Shown: positions 8,765 to 19,165, numbered from the stretch's first letter. The stretch is 33,260 bases of DNA from Halanaerobiales bacterium (GCA_025451675.1 JANWJZ010000007.1:1-33260), one strand, 5' to 3'. Notes: a model not told the origin generated them from the sequence alone. A program made the numbers and translations.

Positions 8765-10306
8765 ATGTCGTTTATGAAAGTGGCGAGGCGTAGGAAAAGG
8801 GAAACCATACTCCTGGTAATTGCTTTAATGATTGCCTTTTCCGGAACCGTTTTTGCTGCAGGAAGCGGATATCCGCTGAGAAATGAGACCTATATGCAGG
8901 TCTTTTATTGGGAGATGAATAAGGGTGAGTATGCAGTAAAATACCCTGAAGAGGCCAATTTCTGGCAACTGCTTGCCGGCCGTTCTCCTGAACTGGCAGA
9001 ACTGGGGATAACAGGTGTCTGGCTGCCACCGGCCAGTAAGGCAGATGAACCTATAGATGAAGGTTATGCAGCCTATGACCTCTGGGATCTGGGGGAGTTC
9101 TACCAGAAAGGCAGTATCAGGACAAAATACGGGTCAAAGACTGAACTGGAGAGGGCTCTGCAGGAGCTTCATGCTAATGGTATTAAGGTTTTCTTCGATG
9201 CTGTTTTAAACCACAGGATGGGTGGGGATGAAAGGGAAAGGGTGCCGCTGGCCTCAGGTGAAAGCAGGGACCTTTATACAAAATTTAATCTATCAGGCAG
9301 GAATAAATACTATAGCAGGGCTGATGAATGGCAGTGGGACTGGCAGGCCTTTGATGCCCTGGATATTATGGGACCCCAGCTTTTTGCAGGGAAGACCTGG
9401 GATAATACCAGTGATAGTGATTATCTGATGGGCCTGGATGTGGATTACCAGAATGAGCGGGTAGTTGATGAATTGAAGGAATGGGGTACCTGGATTATCA
9501 ATGAGATAGGCTTTGATGGTTTCCGTATAGATGCTATCAAGCATATAGATAATGACTTCATGAGAGATTGGATTGATTATATCCAGGAAAATTCGGATAA
9601 AGAAGTGATATTTATTGGCGAAGCATGGTACGAAAATAATTTAGGTCTTATGTTATATCTTAAAAAGTTTAATAATGATAAGTTAAAGTTATTTGATTTT
9701 TCCTTAAGGCGCCAGTTTGCTCTGATGAGGGATGGTGCCCTGAATATGTCTACGTTGGCCAAAGCCGGCCTGGTCAATGACCCCATCTATGGAGACAGGA
9801 TGGTTACATTTGTAGATAACCATGATACCGGTAGGGATGTGACTGAATATACCAGCCCGATATTTAACAGGAAGTACCAGGCCTATACCTATATAATGAC
9901 CAGGGAAAAGGGTATACCCATGCTATACTGGAAAGATTTCTATATTTCCGGTATGAGAGAGGGACTGGAAAAAATACTGCAGGCCAGAAGGGATTATGCC
10001 TACGGCCCAGGTTATGAAGTAGATAATAATGATAGTGATGTATATTCCTATGTAAGGGCCGGATTAGAGGAAGTACCTGGTACAGGACTGGTCGTGATGA
10101 TTACCGGTGGGGATGATGGCCGGATGATTACTAAAGAAATCAACTCACGCCAGCCCGGGCAGAAATTCTTTGATTTGACGGGCAATGTTAATGGTATTGT
10201 TGAGACCGATAGCAATGGAATTGGACAGTTTATGGTTATTAACAGTGCCGAAAAGGGCTGGTCAATCTGGGTCCCAATAAAGGAAGATTCAGGGCCAGTC
10301 AGGTGA
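8765..10306 (+). CDS. exported alpha-amylase (GH13_5-like)
   Basis: Endo-hydrolyses alpha-1,4-glucan. A basic N-terminus (ARRRKRE), hydrophobic core and probable cleavage after VFA form a signal peptide. The mature part follows the liquefying bacterial amylase pattern: WLPPASKA, GYAAYDLWDLGEF, RTKYGSK, DAVLNH (region I), nucleophile D256 (GFRIDA), acid/base E286 (GEAW) and D354 (DNHDTG). Numbering is from ATG 8765; the length of 513 residues is normal for the family. This start is chosen because the double Shine-Dalgarno GGAGGAGAGGAGG (8751-8763) lies just upstream; ATG 8774 is also possible, and the upstream in-frame TTG 8723 has no ribosome site. The subfamily was assigned by eye. It could supply maltodextrins for the barrel/lipoprotein pair and the cytoplasmic enzymes. 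Confidence 0.95.
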   Translation: MSFMKVARRRKRETILLVIALMIAFSGTVFAAGSGYPLRNETYMQVFYWEMNKGEYAVKYPEEANFWQLLAGRSPELAELGITGVWLPPASKADEPIDEGYAAYDLWDLGEFYQKGSIRTKYGSKTELERALQELHANGIKVFFDAVLNHRMGGDERERVPLASGESRDLYTKFNLSGRNKYYSRADEWQWDWQAFDALDIMGPQLFAGKTWDNTSDSDYLMGLDVDYQNERVVDELKEWGTWIINEIGFDGFRIDAIKHIDNDFMRDWIDYIQENSDKEVIFIGEAWYENNLGLMLYLKKFNNDKLKLFDFSLRRQFALMRDGALNMSTLAKAGLVNDPIYGDRMVTFVDNHDTGRDVTEYTSPIFNRKYQAYTYIMTREKGIPMLYWKDFYISGMREGLEKILQARRDYAYGPGYEVDNNDSDVYSYVRAGLEEVPGTGLVVMITGGDDGRMITKEINSRQPGQKFFDLTGNVNGIVETDSNGIGQFMVINSAEKGWSIWVPIKEDSGPVR

Positions 10307-10314
10307 TATACCCT

Positions 10315-10327
10315 TAAGGAGGTGATA
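10315..10327 (+). other. orphan Shine-Dalgarno sequence
   Basis: TAAGGAGGTGATA is nearly a full-length complement of the 16S rRNA 3' end, and it stands 8 bases after the amylase stop. The nearest ATG (10343) is 20 bases beyond AGGAGG and opens only a 21-codon frame. No gene is visible that would use it. Confidence 0.6.
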
Positions 10328-10414
10328 CGGGAAAAAGTTTTTATGAATTTGATAAGTTTTATTATTGCCAAAAAGAAGGGTTTTTGCAGGATATGTATAA
10401 AAATGTAATAAGTA

Positions 10415-10441
10415 TATATTAAAAATGTGCAAACGTTTCAA
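10415..10441 (+). promoter_or_regulatory. LacI-family operator with possible -10 box before GH31 gene
   Basis: TGCAAACGTTTCAA (10428-10441) is a near-palindrome centred on AAACGTTT. It is the best LacI-type operator in the window and shares ATTGTGCAAACGT/AATGTGCAAACGT context with the site at 4813. TATATT (10415-10420) is a plausible -10 element, which would put the operator at about +1 to +14 and so favour repression. No convincing -35 was found. Autoregulation by the LacI-family gene two positions downstream is expected. Confidence 0.55.
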
Positions 10442-10526
10442 TATCATAAAATTATTCATACATCAGCCAGCCAATAAAACGGAATTATAAAGATGGAATT
10501 AACTATAATATAAGAGGTGATAGTAA

Positions 10527-12884
10527 ATGTTTGGTAAAATACAGAGCTACAAGAAAAAGGATAGGAAAGTCATAGTGAATTTTGCAGAACAGAGGGGAGA
10601 AATAGAATTTATCACCCCGACAATCGTAAATATTTTTGCACCCATCAGTAGTGATAGTAGATTTTCCTGGGCTATCGAAGGTGAAAAGGGTGAGAAGAAT
10701 ATTTCCTTTCAAATAAGCGAAAAAAGTGATGGAATCATCCTGGAGAATAAGCATTTAAAAATTGTGGTTAATGATAACTTTAAGGTTGATATTTATGACA
10801 GTGAAGGCAGGTCAATCTGTGAAGATTATCGTGGAGAGAGGAGGCCTTTCCCCCGCAGGGGTAATTTTGCTAAAATAGAAGAAGAGGGTCACCTGACGGT
10901 TGATCACTGGGGAAAGCATAAGATAGAAGTAATGAAGGTTCTGACCGGAGAGGAATATATCTATGGTCTGGGGGAAGAGACAGGGCATTTAAATAAAAAG
11001 GGCTACCGTTACATAATGTGGAATACAGATTACCCTGAACCACATATAGAAAGCCTGGAGAGCCTCTATAAATCTATTCCTTTCTTCATTGTTTTAAAGG
11101 ATAATGTTGCATATGGTCTGTTTTTCGATAATACCTACAAATCATATTTTGATTTTGGCAAGGAATGTAGTGATTATATCTATTATGGTGTTGACAATGG
11201 TAATCTTAACTACTATTTTATCTACGGTCCGACAATCAGAGAGGTAATTGAAAAATATACCTATCTGACCGGCAGGACACCTCTACCCCCCTTATGGTCG
11301 CTCGGTTACCATCAGTGCAGGTATAGTTATGAAACCGGGGAAAGGGTCAGGGAAATAGCCCGCAATTTCAGGGAGAGGGATATACCCTGTGATGTAATCT
11401 ACCTGGATATAGATTATATGGATGGATACCGGGTCTTTACCTGGGATAAAGAGAGGTTCCCTGATATGGAGAAGATGATCAGTGACCTGAGGGAAGAGGG
11501 TTTCAAGGTTGTTACGATTATTGATCCGGGAGTTAAAAAGGATAAAGGCTATCCAGTCTATGATGAAGGCCTGGCCAATGATTATTTTGTCACTGATAAA
11601 GACGGTATTCCCTATGTGAACAGGGTCTGGCCAGGTTTGAGTGTTTTCCCGGATTTCTCCTGTACTGAAGTGAGGGAATGGTGGGCTGAATGGCAGAATA
11701 AGTTGCTGGAAATCGGTGTGGCAGGAATCTGGAATGACATGAATGAGCCCGCCACTTTTGATGGGCCGATGCCTGATGATGTCCAGTTCTGGAATGATGG
11801 TAATCCTACTACTCATGCTGAGATGCATAATGTCTATGGGCATTTGATGGCCAGGGCTTCAGCAGAGGGGATTAAAAATTATACCGGTAAGAGGCCTTTT
11901 GTAATTACCAGGGCCTGTTATGCCGGCAGCCAGAAGTATTCCTCAGTCTGGACCGGTGATAACCAGAGTTTCTGGGAACACCTGCGCCTGTCCCTGCCCA
12001 TGCTTATGAACCTGGGCCTGAGCGGGCTGGCTTTCTGTGGAATAGATGTGGGTGGTTTCAGTTTTGACTGTACAGCAGAGTTATTATCCCGCTGGGTACA
12101 GGTAGGTTGTTTCACTCCCCTGTTCCGGAATCACTCTGCCGCCTATACCAGGGATCAGGAGCCCTGGGCTTTTGATGAAAAAACAGAGGAGATATACAGG
12201 AAATACGTAAAGCTAAGGTATAAATTAATCCCCTATCTCTATGATTTGTTCCGGGAGGGAACGGAGACAGGTTTACCGGTGATCCGGCCCCTGGTATTGC
12301 ATTACCAGGATGATATAAATACCTATGAATTAAATGACCAGTTCCTGGTAGGTGAAAATATCCTGGTGGCTCCGGTGCTGCAACAGGGACAATTGGCCAG
12401 GCAGGTTTATCTACCTGAGGGCCAGTGGGTTGATTATTGGACAAAGGAAGTCTTTGCAGGGAGACAGTATATTGTGAGAGAAACTCCCCTGGATCTGTGT
12501 CCCATCTTTATCAAAAAAGGCAGCCTGATTCCCAATTACCAGGAGATGGAGTATATTGACAGCAGAAATATAGATGAATTAGTCCTGGATATTTACCCCG
12601 GCAACTTAACATATCATCATTACCAGGATGATGGGGAGAGCTTTGCCTATGAAAAAGGCCAATATAATTTATATGAGTTTAAGGTGAGTGTAGAAGAGGA
12701 GTTGCTGATTGAGGTTAATAAACCGGTGAATAATTATAGAGAGTATACGAAATTAATGTTTAAAATCAATAATTACCCTGCAAAGGCTGTTTATGTGGAT
12801 GGAGAAATATGTACATTCCAGCAGGAAGGGGATATGATTTTATTTGAAACAGATGTTGATGTGAAGGAGATCAGAATTTCCTGA
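10527..12884 (+). CDS. cytoplasmic alpha-glucosidase (GH31)
   Basis: Releases glucose from malto- or isomalto-oligosaccharides by a retaining mechanism. An N-terminal galactose-mutarotase-like beta domain (about 1-250) precedes the TIM barrel with YLDIDYM. The nucleophile is D404 in WNDMNEP, and the acid/base is D478 in WTGDNQSFW. A C-terminal beta domain follows. There is no signal peptide, so it acts in the cytoplasm on imported sugars. ATG 10527 has AGAGGTGA (10513-10520) 6 bases upstream. At 785 residues it is of normal family length. It is first in a tight run with the LacI-family regulator (20-base gap) and neopullulanase (36-base gap), behind an operator at 10428. Alpha-xylosidase specificity is possible within GH31, but the gene context favours alpha-glucosidase. 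Confidence 0.93.
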   Translation: MFGKIQSYKKKDRKVIVNFAEQRGEIEFITPTIVNIFAPISSDSRFSWAIEGEKGEKNISFQISEKSDGIILENKHLKIVVNDNFKVDIYDSEGRSICEDYRGERRPFPRRGNFAKIEEEGHLTVDHWGKHKIEVMKVLTGEEYIYGLGEETGHLNKKGYRYIMWNTDYPEPHIESLESLYKSIPFFIVLKDNVAYGLFFDNTYKSYFDFGKECSDYIYYGVDNGNLNYYFIYGPTIREVIEKYTYLTGRTPLPPLWSLGYHQCRYSYETGERVREIARNFRERDIPCDVIYLDIDYMDGYRVFTWDKERFPDMEKMISDLREEGFKVVTIIDPGVKKDKGYPVYDEGLANDYFVTDKDGIPYVNRVWPGLSVFPDFSCTEVREWWAEWQNKLLEIGVAGIWNDMNEPATFDGPMPDDVQFWNDGNPTTHAEMHNVYGHLMARASAEGIKNYTGKRPFVITRACYAGSQKYSSVWTGDNQSFWEHLRLSLPMLMNLGLSGLAFCGIDVGGFSFDCTAELLSRWVQVGCFTPLFRNHSAAYTRDQEPWAFDEKTEEIYRKYVKLRYKLIPYLYDLFREGTETGLPVIRPLVLHYQDDINTYELNDQFLVGENILVAPVLQQGQLARQVYLPEGQWVDYWTKEVFAGRQYIVRETPLDLCPIFIKKGSLIPNYQEMEYIDSRNIDELVLDIYPGNLTYHHYQDDGESFAYEKGQYNLYEFKVSVEEELLIEVNKPVNNYREYTKLMFKINNYPAKAVYVDGEICTFQQEGDMILFETDVDVKEIRIS

Positions 12885-12904
12885 GGAAAGGACAGGGATA
12901 TCCT

Positions 12905-13918
12905 ATGAAAAATGTGACAATTAAAGATGTTGCAAAAGCAGCAGGCGTATCACCATCTACGGTTTCCAGAGTGATAAGCGATAGTAATCGTATTAGTGAA
13001 GAAACAAAGGAATTGGTGCGGAGGACAATGAGAGAATTGGGCTACCATCATAATGCCATAGCCCGCAGCCTGGTTACCCAGAAAACAAATACAATCGGGT
13101 TGGTAATGGCAAGGCCTACTCAACAGGCCTTTGCCAACCCTTTCTTTTCTGGAATCATACAGGGTATAGCTGCGGTGACACAAAAGGAGCACTATAGTTT
13201 GATACTTTCTTCCACCGGTGATTACCGTGAGGAGCAAGAAGAAACCCTTAAGTTATTCAGAAACCGTAGAGTCGATGGGGTTATCTTGATGTCCTCCAGG
13301 AGAAATGATGAGCTGATAGATCAATTAATAAAATCCGGTTATCCTTTTGTACTGATTGGCAGGAGTCCAGAACATGAGGGTATTCCTATAGTAAATAATG
13401 ATAATATAAAGGATACTTATGATACAGTTGCTTTCCTGTTGAAAAGAAATTATAAAAAGATTATTGCTCTTTCCGGGCCGGAAGAGTATATAGTTAGTCA
13501 GGACAGGGCACAGGGTTATATCCAGGCCCTGCGCGAACATGGCAATATGGATCCTGAAATCATTTGTGTGGCTGATTTTAAATTTGAAGATGCCTATCAG
13601 GGTGTTTTAGATTATATAAAGGAAAACAGAAAGAAATTTGATGCCATTCTGGCTTTTGACGATATGCTGGCTCTTGGTGCAATACGGGCAATTCAGGAGC
13701 AAGGTCTCAGGATTCCTGAAGATGTTGGTATTATTGGATTTAACGATGAACCAATGCTTTCTTATTTAAAACCGGCTTTATCTACGGTTAGATTGCCTAT
13801 ACACCGTATGGGTGAAGAGGCTGCCAGGATGTTAATTAAAATGCTAAATGATGATAGTTATAAAGGGGAAGAAATTATTTTATCTACAGAGTTAATTATC
13901 AGGGATACTGTAAGATAG
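12905..13918 (+). CDS. LacI/GalR-family transcriptional repressor
   Basis: DNA-binding regulator of 337 residues. The N-terminus VTIKDVAKAAGVSPSTVSRV is a standard LacI helix-turn-helix, followed by a hinge helix (about 48-58, with NAIARSLV). A periplasmic-binding-protein-like effector domain extends to the end (ILAFDDMLALGA and GIIGFNDEP are typical). ATG 12905 follows a loose purine-rich AAAGGACAGGGA. It sits between GH31 and GH13_20 genes, so the effector is probably a malto-oligosaccharide (MalR-like role). Candidate operators are at 4813 and 10428, with a related dyad at 15765. Autoregulation is likely because the gene lies inside the operon headed by the 10428 site. A CcpA-type global role is less likely given the location. 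Confidence 0.95.
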   Translation: MKNVTIKDVAKAAGVSPSTVSRVISDSNRISEETKELVRRTMRELGYHHNAIARSLVTQKTNTIGLVMARPTQQAFANPFFSGIIQGIAAVTQKEHYSLILSSTGDYREEQEETLKLFRNRRVDGVILMSSRRNDELIDQLIKSGYPFVLIGRSPEHEGIPIVNNDNIKDTYDTVAFLLKRNYKKIIALSGPEEYIVSQDRAQGYIQALREHGNMDPEIICVADFKFEDAYQGVLDYIKENRKKFDAILAFDDMLALGAIRAIQEQGLRIPEDVGIIGFNDEPMLSYLKPALSTVRLPIHRMGEEAARMLIKMLNDDSYKGEEIILSTELIIRDTVR

Positions 13919-13954
13919 TACAGCTTAAGTAAGATAGGAAGGAGCGCTAGTTCC

Positions 13955-15718
13955 ATGAATAAAGCGGCTGTTTTTCATATGGCGGGCATGAATTATGCCT
14001 ATCCCGTTGACATGAATACATTGGTGCTCCGTTTACGGGCTGCCAGAAATGACCTCAAGGATGTTAAGGTTATCTACGGTAGCCGCTATCCCAGGGATGG
14101 CAGGGCACCGTATAAGGTAAAAGATATGGAGTTATGTGGCAGAGATGATCTTTATGATTATTTTACAGCAACTATCGAGATGGATGACAACCGTTTTCGT
14201 TATTACTTTTATTTAAATGATGGTGAAGAAGAGGTCTGGTTTTCAGAAAAGGGTTTCAGCACTATCAGGCCGGAGTCTTCCTACGGTTATGGTGTATATT
14301 TCCAGTATCCGGTTATCACTGAAGGGAATATCTTTTCTGTACCTGAGTGGGTTCAGGATGCGGTCTTTTATCAGATCTTTCCGGATAGATTCTATAATGG
14401 AAACCAGGACAATGATCCAGCAGGGGTAAAACCCTGGGGCGGAAAGCCGGAAAGCGATTCCTTTTTTGGCGGCGATTTAGAAGGTATAATAGAGAAACTT
14501 GATTATTTGAAGGATCTGGGGATAAATGCCCTTTATCTTACCCCTATTTTTAAATCTACCAGTAATCATAAATATAATACAGATGATTATTATCAGATTG
14601 ACCCCGCATTCGGTGATAAGAAGATTTTGAAGAAGCTGGTGGAGGAAGCTCACCAGCGAGGGATAAGGATTATCCTGGATGCGGTCTTTAACCATAGCGG
14701 TTTTTACTTTTTTGCCTTCCAGGATGTCCTGGAAAAAGGGAAGGACTCGAAGTATTGGGACTGGTTTTTCATAGAAGGATATCCGGTGAAGACTACTCCG
14801 CCGGTTAATTATCATACCTTTGCCAATGATGTGGTTGATATGCCTAAACTGAATACCTCAAATCCGGAGGTACAGGAGTATCTGCTGGATGTGGTCAGGT
14901 ACTGGATGGAAGAAGTAGATATTGACGGCTGGAGACTGGATGTGGCCAATGAGGTTGACCGGAATTTCTGGCGTAAATTCAGGGAGACAGTAAAGGGCAT
15001 CAAAAAAGATGCCTATATAGTAGGGGAAATCTGGCATAATTCTGAAGTGTGGCTGCAGGGAGACCAGTTTGATGCCATCATGAATTATCCCCTGGCCATG
15101 GCCATCCTCGATTTTCTGGCCCAAAGGAGTATTGGGCCTACTGAGTTTAACAACAGGCTGGTCAGGAACTGGATGCTCTATCAGGACAGGGTAAATTATA
15201 GTATGTTAAACCTGATTAATAGTCATGATACCAGAAGATTGCTTAATTATTTCTCAGGGGATAAGGAATCAATGAAGTTAGCCGTCTTATTCCAGTTTAC
15301 CTATCCAGGGGCGCCGATGATCTATTATGGTGATGAAGTGGGGATGAAAGGGGGGGATGACCCGGATTGCCGGAGATGCATGATCTGGGATGAGGAGAAG
15401 CAGGACAGGGAACTATATGCTTATTATAAAAAATTAATTGGACTGCGCCATAAATTTCAATCTTTACGCAGGGGTACATACCGGCCTATAATTATCGATG
15501 AGATTAAAAACAGTTTTGGCTTTATACGCAGCCATGAAGAAGAGTATACAGTAGTCATACTTAACAATAGCCACGTACCCCAGGAATATGTTTTAGAGGG
15601 AGAGTTGTTGGTAGATAAGGGAGAAATAAAGGATTACCTGAATGGCCAATCTTTCAGGCTGAAGGACAGCCGGTACAGGATAGAGGTTCCGGCATATGGT
15701 GGTGTAATCCTGAATTAA
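13955..15718 (+). CDS. neopullulanase/cyclomaltodextrinase/maltogenic amylase (GH13_20)
   Basis: Cleaves cyclodextrins, pullulan or short maltodextrins inside the cell. An N-terminal CBM34-like module (about 1-120), typical of this subfamily and often used for dimerisation, precedes the barrel with the family marker VFYQIFPDRFYNG. Other motifs are DAVFNH (region I), nucleophile D329 (WRLDVANEVD), acid/base E358 (GEIW) and D425 (NSHDTRR). There is no signal peptide. ATG 13955 has AAGGAG (13939-13944) 10 bases upstream. At 587 residues it is of normal length. It is last in the GH31-regulator-GH13_20 group and is followed by a perfect inverted repeat at 15765. Sequence alone does not separate the three named activities. 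Confidence 0.93.
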   Translation: MNKAAVFHMAGMNYAYPVDMNTLVLRLRAARNDLKDVKVIYGSRYPRDGRAPYKVKDMELCGRDDLYDYFTATIEMDDNRFRYYFYLNDGEEEVWFSEKGFSTIRPESSYGYGVYFQYPVITEGNIFSVPEWVQDAVFYQIFPDRFYNGNQDNDPAGVKPWGGKPESDSFFGGDLEGIIEKLDYLKDLGINALYLTPIFKSTSNHKYNTDDYYQIDPAFGDKKILKKLVEEAHQRGIRIILDAVFNHSGFYFFAFQDVLEKGKDSKYWDWFFIEGYPVKTTPPVNYHTFANDVVDMPKLNTSNPEVQEYLLDVVRYWMEEVDIDGWRLDVANEVDRNFWRKFRETVKGIKKDAYIVGEIWHNSEVWLQGDQFDAIMNYPLAMAILDFLAQRSIGPTEFNNRLVRNWMLYQDRVNYSMLNLINSHDTRRLLNYFSGDKESMKLAVLFQFTYPGAPMIYYGDEVGMKGGDDPDCRRCMIWDEEKQDRELYAYYKKLIGLRHKFQSLRRGTYRPIIIDEIKNSFGFIRSHEEEYTVVILNNSHVPQEYVLEGELLVDKGEIKDYLNGQSFRLKDSRYRIEVPAYGGVILN

Positions 15719-15764
15719 AGAATTGTTGGAGTACTGGCAAGGTTAATTAATTGAATATTTCATG

Positions 15765-15802
15765 AAAATGTGCAACAATAAAAGATAAGAGTTGCACATT
15801 TT
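15765..15802. repeat. perfect 12-bp inverted repeat (terminator or operator)
   Basis: AAAATGTGCAAC (15765-15776) and GTTGCACATTTT (15791-15802) are exact inverted copies with a 14-base A-rich spacer. The A-run/T-run flanks would allow a weak bidirectional terminator for the GH13_20 gene. The TGTGCAA core also matches the left half of the operators at 4813 and 10428, so a regulator binding site for the GH43 gene is an alternative. Confidence 0.6.
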
Positions 15803-15858
15803 TAATTATTAAGCCAGGTCAGCATCCTGCTAAGTACTTCAAGAAGGGAGAGAGTGTT

Positions 15859-17403
15859 TTGAAGAAGATTATGAGATTAATGGTGAAAATATTTTTAATT
15901 ATAAGTATTTTACTCACAGGAGCGGGTAAACTTTATGCAGAAGAGGAGGAACTGGTCGCATTATTTGATGGAATTAAACTGGCCAGAATTTACAAATATT
16001 TTCATAACCATAATCCCATAATGACGCATAGATTCGGGGCCGATCCTTATGCTCTTGTTTATAAAGACAGGGTCTATGTTTATATGACCCATGATATAAT
16101 ACAGAGAGACAGCAGGGGAGAAATCCTGGAAAACGATTATGGCAGGATTCATACTTTGAACCGTTTATCATCTGCTGATTTAGTAAACTGGACAGACCAT
16201 GGTACAATTGATATTGGAAGAAGGTACACTGGAAAAGCTAAATGGGCAGATAAATCCTGGGCACCGGCAATAGTATACAAAAACATAGACGGCCAGGACA
16301 AATTTTTCCTGTACTTTGCCGATAATGCCAATGGTATTGGTGTCCTGACCAGTGATAATCCGGTAGGCCCTTTTGTTGATCCCCTCGGTAAGGCCCTGAT
16401 TTCCCGTGCGACACCAAATGTGGAGGGTGTTCCCTGGCTCTTTGATCCTGCTGTTATTATTGATGATAATGGTAAGGGGTATCTGTATTTCGGCGGCGGT
16501 GTGCCGGAAGGGAAAGAGGCCATGCCCAATTCTGCCAGGGTAGTCGAGCTGGGTGATGATATGATCAGCCTGGCAGGGATACCGGAGGTAGTAGAAGCCC
16601 CCTATTTCTTTGAGGCTGCTTTTGTCAATAAGATTGGGGATACTTATTATTATTCCTATTGCTCCAATTGGGCTGACCGCAGTAAAGCCGGGGGAGTGCA
16701 TAAGCCTTCTACGGCATCGATTGCCTATATGACCAGTGACAATCCCATGGGGCCATGGGAATATAGAGGGGAGATTTTCAGGAATCCCGGCCATTTCTTT
16801 GGTGTCTGGGGGAACAATCATCATAGTATTATAGAATTCAAGGGCAATTGGTATCTATTTTATCATACTGAGCTTTTGCGGCAGCAGATGGGGATTGCCA
16901 ATGGTTACCGTAGTACCCATATAGATAAACTGGAATTTAATGAAGATGGGACCATCAAACCGGTCTGGGGGACCAGCAAGGGAGTCGGGCAGGTAGGCAG
17001 CCTGAATCCCTATCAAATAAACGAGGCGGAAACCATGGCCTGGTGTGGCGGTATCAGTACAAGCAGGACCAATGAACCCAGTCATGAATTTGGCCCTATA
17101 AATATGGTAGTGAGTGATATGAGTACAGGCAGTTATATTGGGGTTGCCGGTGTTGATTTCGGGGAGAATGGCCCGGAAAGATTTACGGCTAAGGTAGCCA
17201 GCGTTACAGATGGGAATGTGATAAAAATAGTTGCCGGCAATATATATGATGAGGCAATTGGTTATTTAAAGGTTCCAAACACAGGCAGCCTGGAGAAATT
17301 CGAAGAGGTCACGATAAATGTTAAGAATGTTACAGGGAAGAAGAATCTCTTTTTCATTTTTGCCGGGGATGGTTTTTATTTTGATGCCTGGAGATTTGAA
17401 TAG
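15859..17403 (+). CDS. exported GH43 glycosidase with CBM6
   Basis: A predicted extracytoplasmic arabinofuranosidase/xylosidase-type enzyme acting on arabinose- or xylose-containing polysaccharide. A signal peptide (hydrophobic core about 9-24, cleavage near LYA/EEE) precedes a five-bladed GH43 propeller. The catalytic base is probably D62 (GADPYAL), the pKa modulator D196 (FDPAV), and the acid E252, whose 11-residue spacing to YYYSY matches the family. The C-terminal third (from about NEAETM to the end) is a CBM6, recognisable by GVDFGENG, YLKVPNTGS and FYFDAWRFE. TTG 15859 is chosen for AAGGGAG 8 bases upstream; ATG 15871 is the alternative. Its likely substrate differs from the starch enzymes before it, so it may be a separate unit at the locus edge. 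Confidence 0.88.
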   Translation: MKKIMRLMVKIFLIISILLTGAGKLYAEEEELVALFDGIKLARIYKYFHNHNPIMTHRFGADPYALVYKDRVYVYMTHDIIQRDSRGEILENDYGRIHTLNRLSSADLVNWTDHGTIDIGRRYTGKAKWADKSWAPAIVYKNIDGQDKFFLYFADNANGIGVLTSDNPVGPFVDPLGKALISRATPNVEGVPWLFDPAVIIDDNGKGYLYFGGGVPEGKEAMPNSARVVELGDDMISLAGIPEVVEAPYFFEAAFVNKIGDTYYYSYCSNWADRSKAGGVHKPSTASIAYMTSDNPMGPWEYRGEIFRNPGHFFGVWGNNHHSIIEFKGNWYLFYHTELLRQQMGIANGYRSTHIDKLEFNEDGTIKPVWGTSKGVGQVGSLNPYQINEAETMAWCGGISTSRTNEPSHEFGPINMVVSDMSTGSYIGVAGVDFGENGPERFTAKVASVTDGNVIKIVAGNIYDEAIGYLKVPNTGSLEKFEEVTINVKNVTGKKNLFFIFAGDGFYFDAWRFE

Positions 17404-17438
17404 GATTTTGCCTGCTTTAAAGAGCCCCTTTGGATTGC

Positions 17439-17467
17439 TTGACTTTAGTGTCCCAGTTTGTTAAAAT
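17439..17467 (+). promoter_or_regulatory. sigma-A promoter for guaB
   Basis: TTGACT (17439-17444), a 17-base spacer and TAAAAT (17462-17467) make a near-consensus promoter. A second TTGACT at 17484-17489 with a poorer -10 (TAATTC, 17507-17512, 17-base spacer) may give a shorter transcript. Confidence 0.65.
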
Positions 17468-17527
17468 AATAAAAATATTTATCTTGACTTTATATTAAAA
17501 CTAAAATAATTCTTTGTGTTAATATAA

Positions 17528-19051
<1,524 letters not shown>

Positions 19052-19089
19052 GATTAAGGATTTACCGGAAACAATATTACGTCTTACAG

Positions 19090-19118
19090 GAGCAGGGCCC
19101 CGCGCCCTGCTCTTTTTT
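19090..19118 (+). terminator. intrinsic terminator of guaB
   Basis: GAGCAGGGC (19090-19098) pairs perfectly with GCCCTGCTC (19104-19112) around a 5-base loop and is followed by six T residues. It lies 38 bases after the guaB stop. Confidence 0.95.
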
Positions 19119-19159
19119 GCTAATGTTCCTGTTTTACTAAATTAAATGATAAAATAGGG

Positions 19160-19165
19160 TATAAT
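19160..19165 (+). promoter_or_regulatory. -10 box for trxB
   Basis: A perfect TATAAT lies 72 bases upstream of trxB and beyond the guaB terminator. The -35 region is poor (CTAAAT at 17-base spacing), so the element is only partly supported. Confidence 0.45.

Noticed and set aside
10343-10408. 21-codon frame after the orphan Shine-Dalgarno
   Set aside because: The spacing of about 20 bases from AGGAGG is too long and the peptide has no recognisable character.
17457-17475. possible Rex site TTGTTAAAATAATAA before guaB
   Set aside because: Only the left half matches the consensus; the region is better explained by the guaB promoter.
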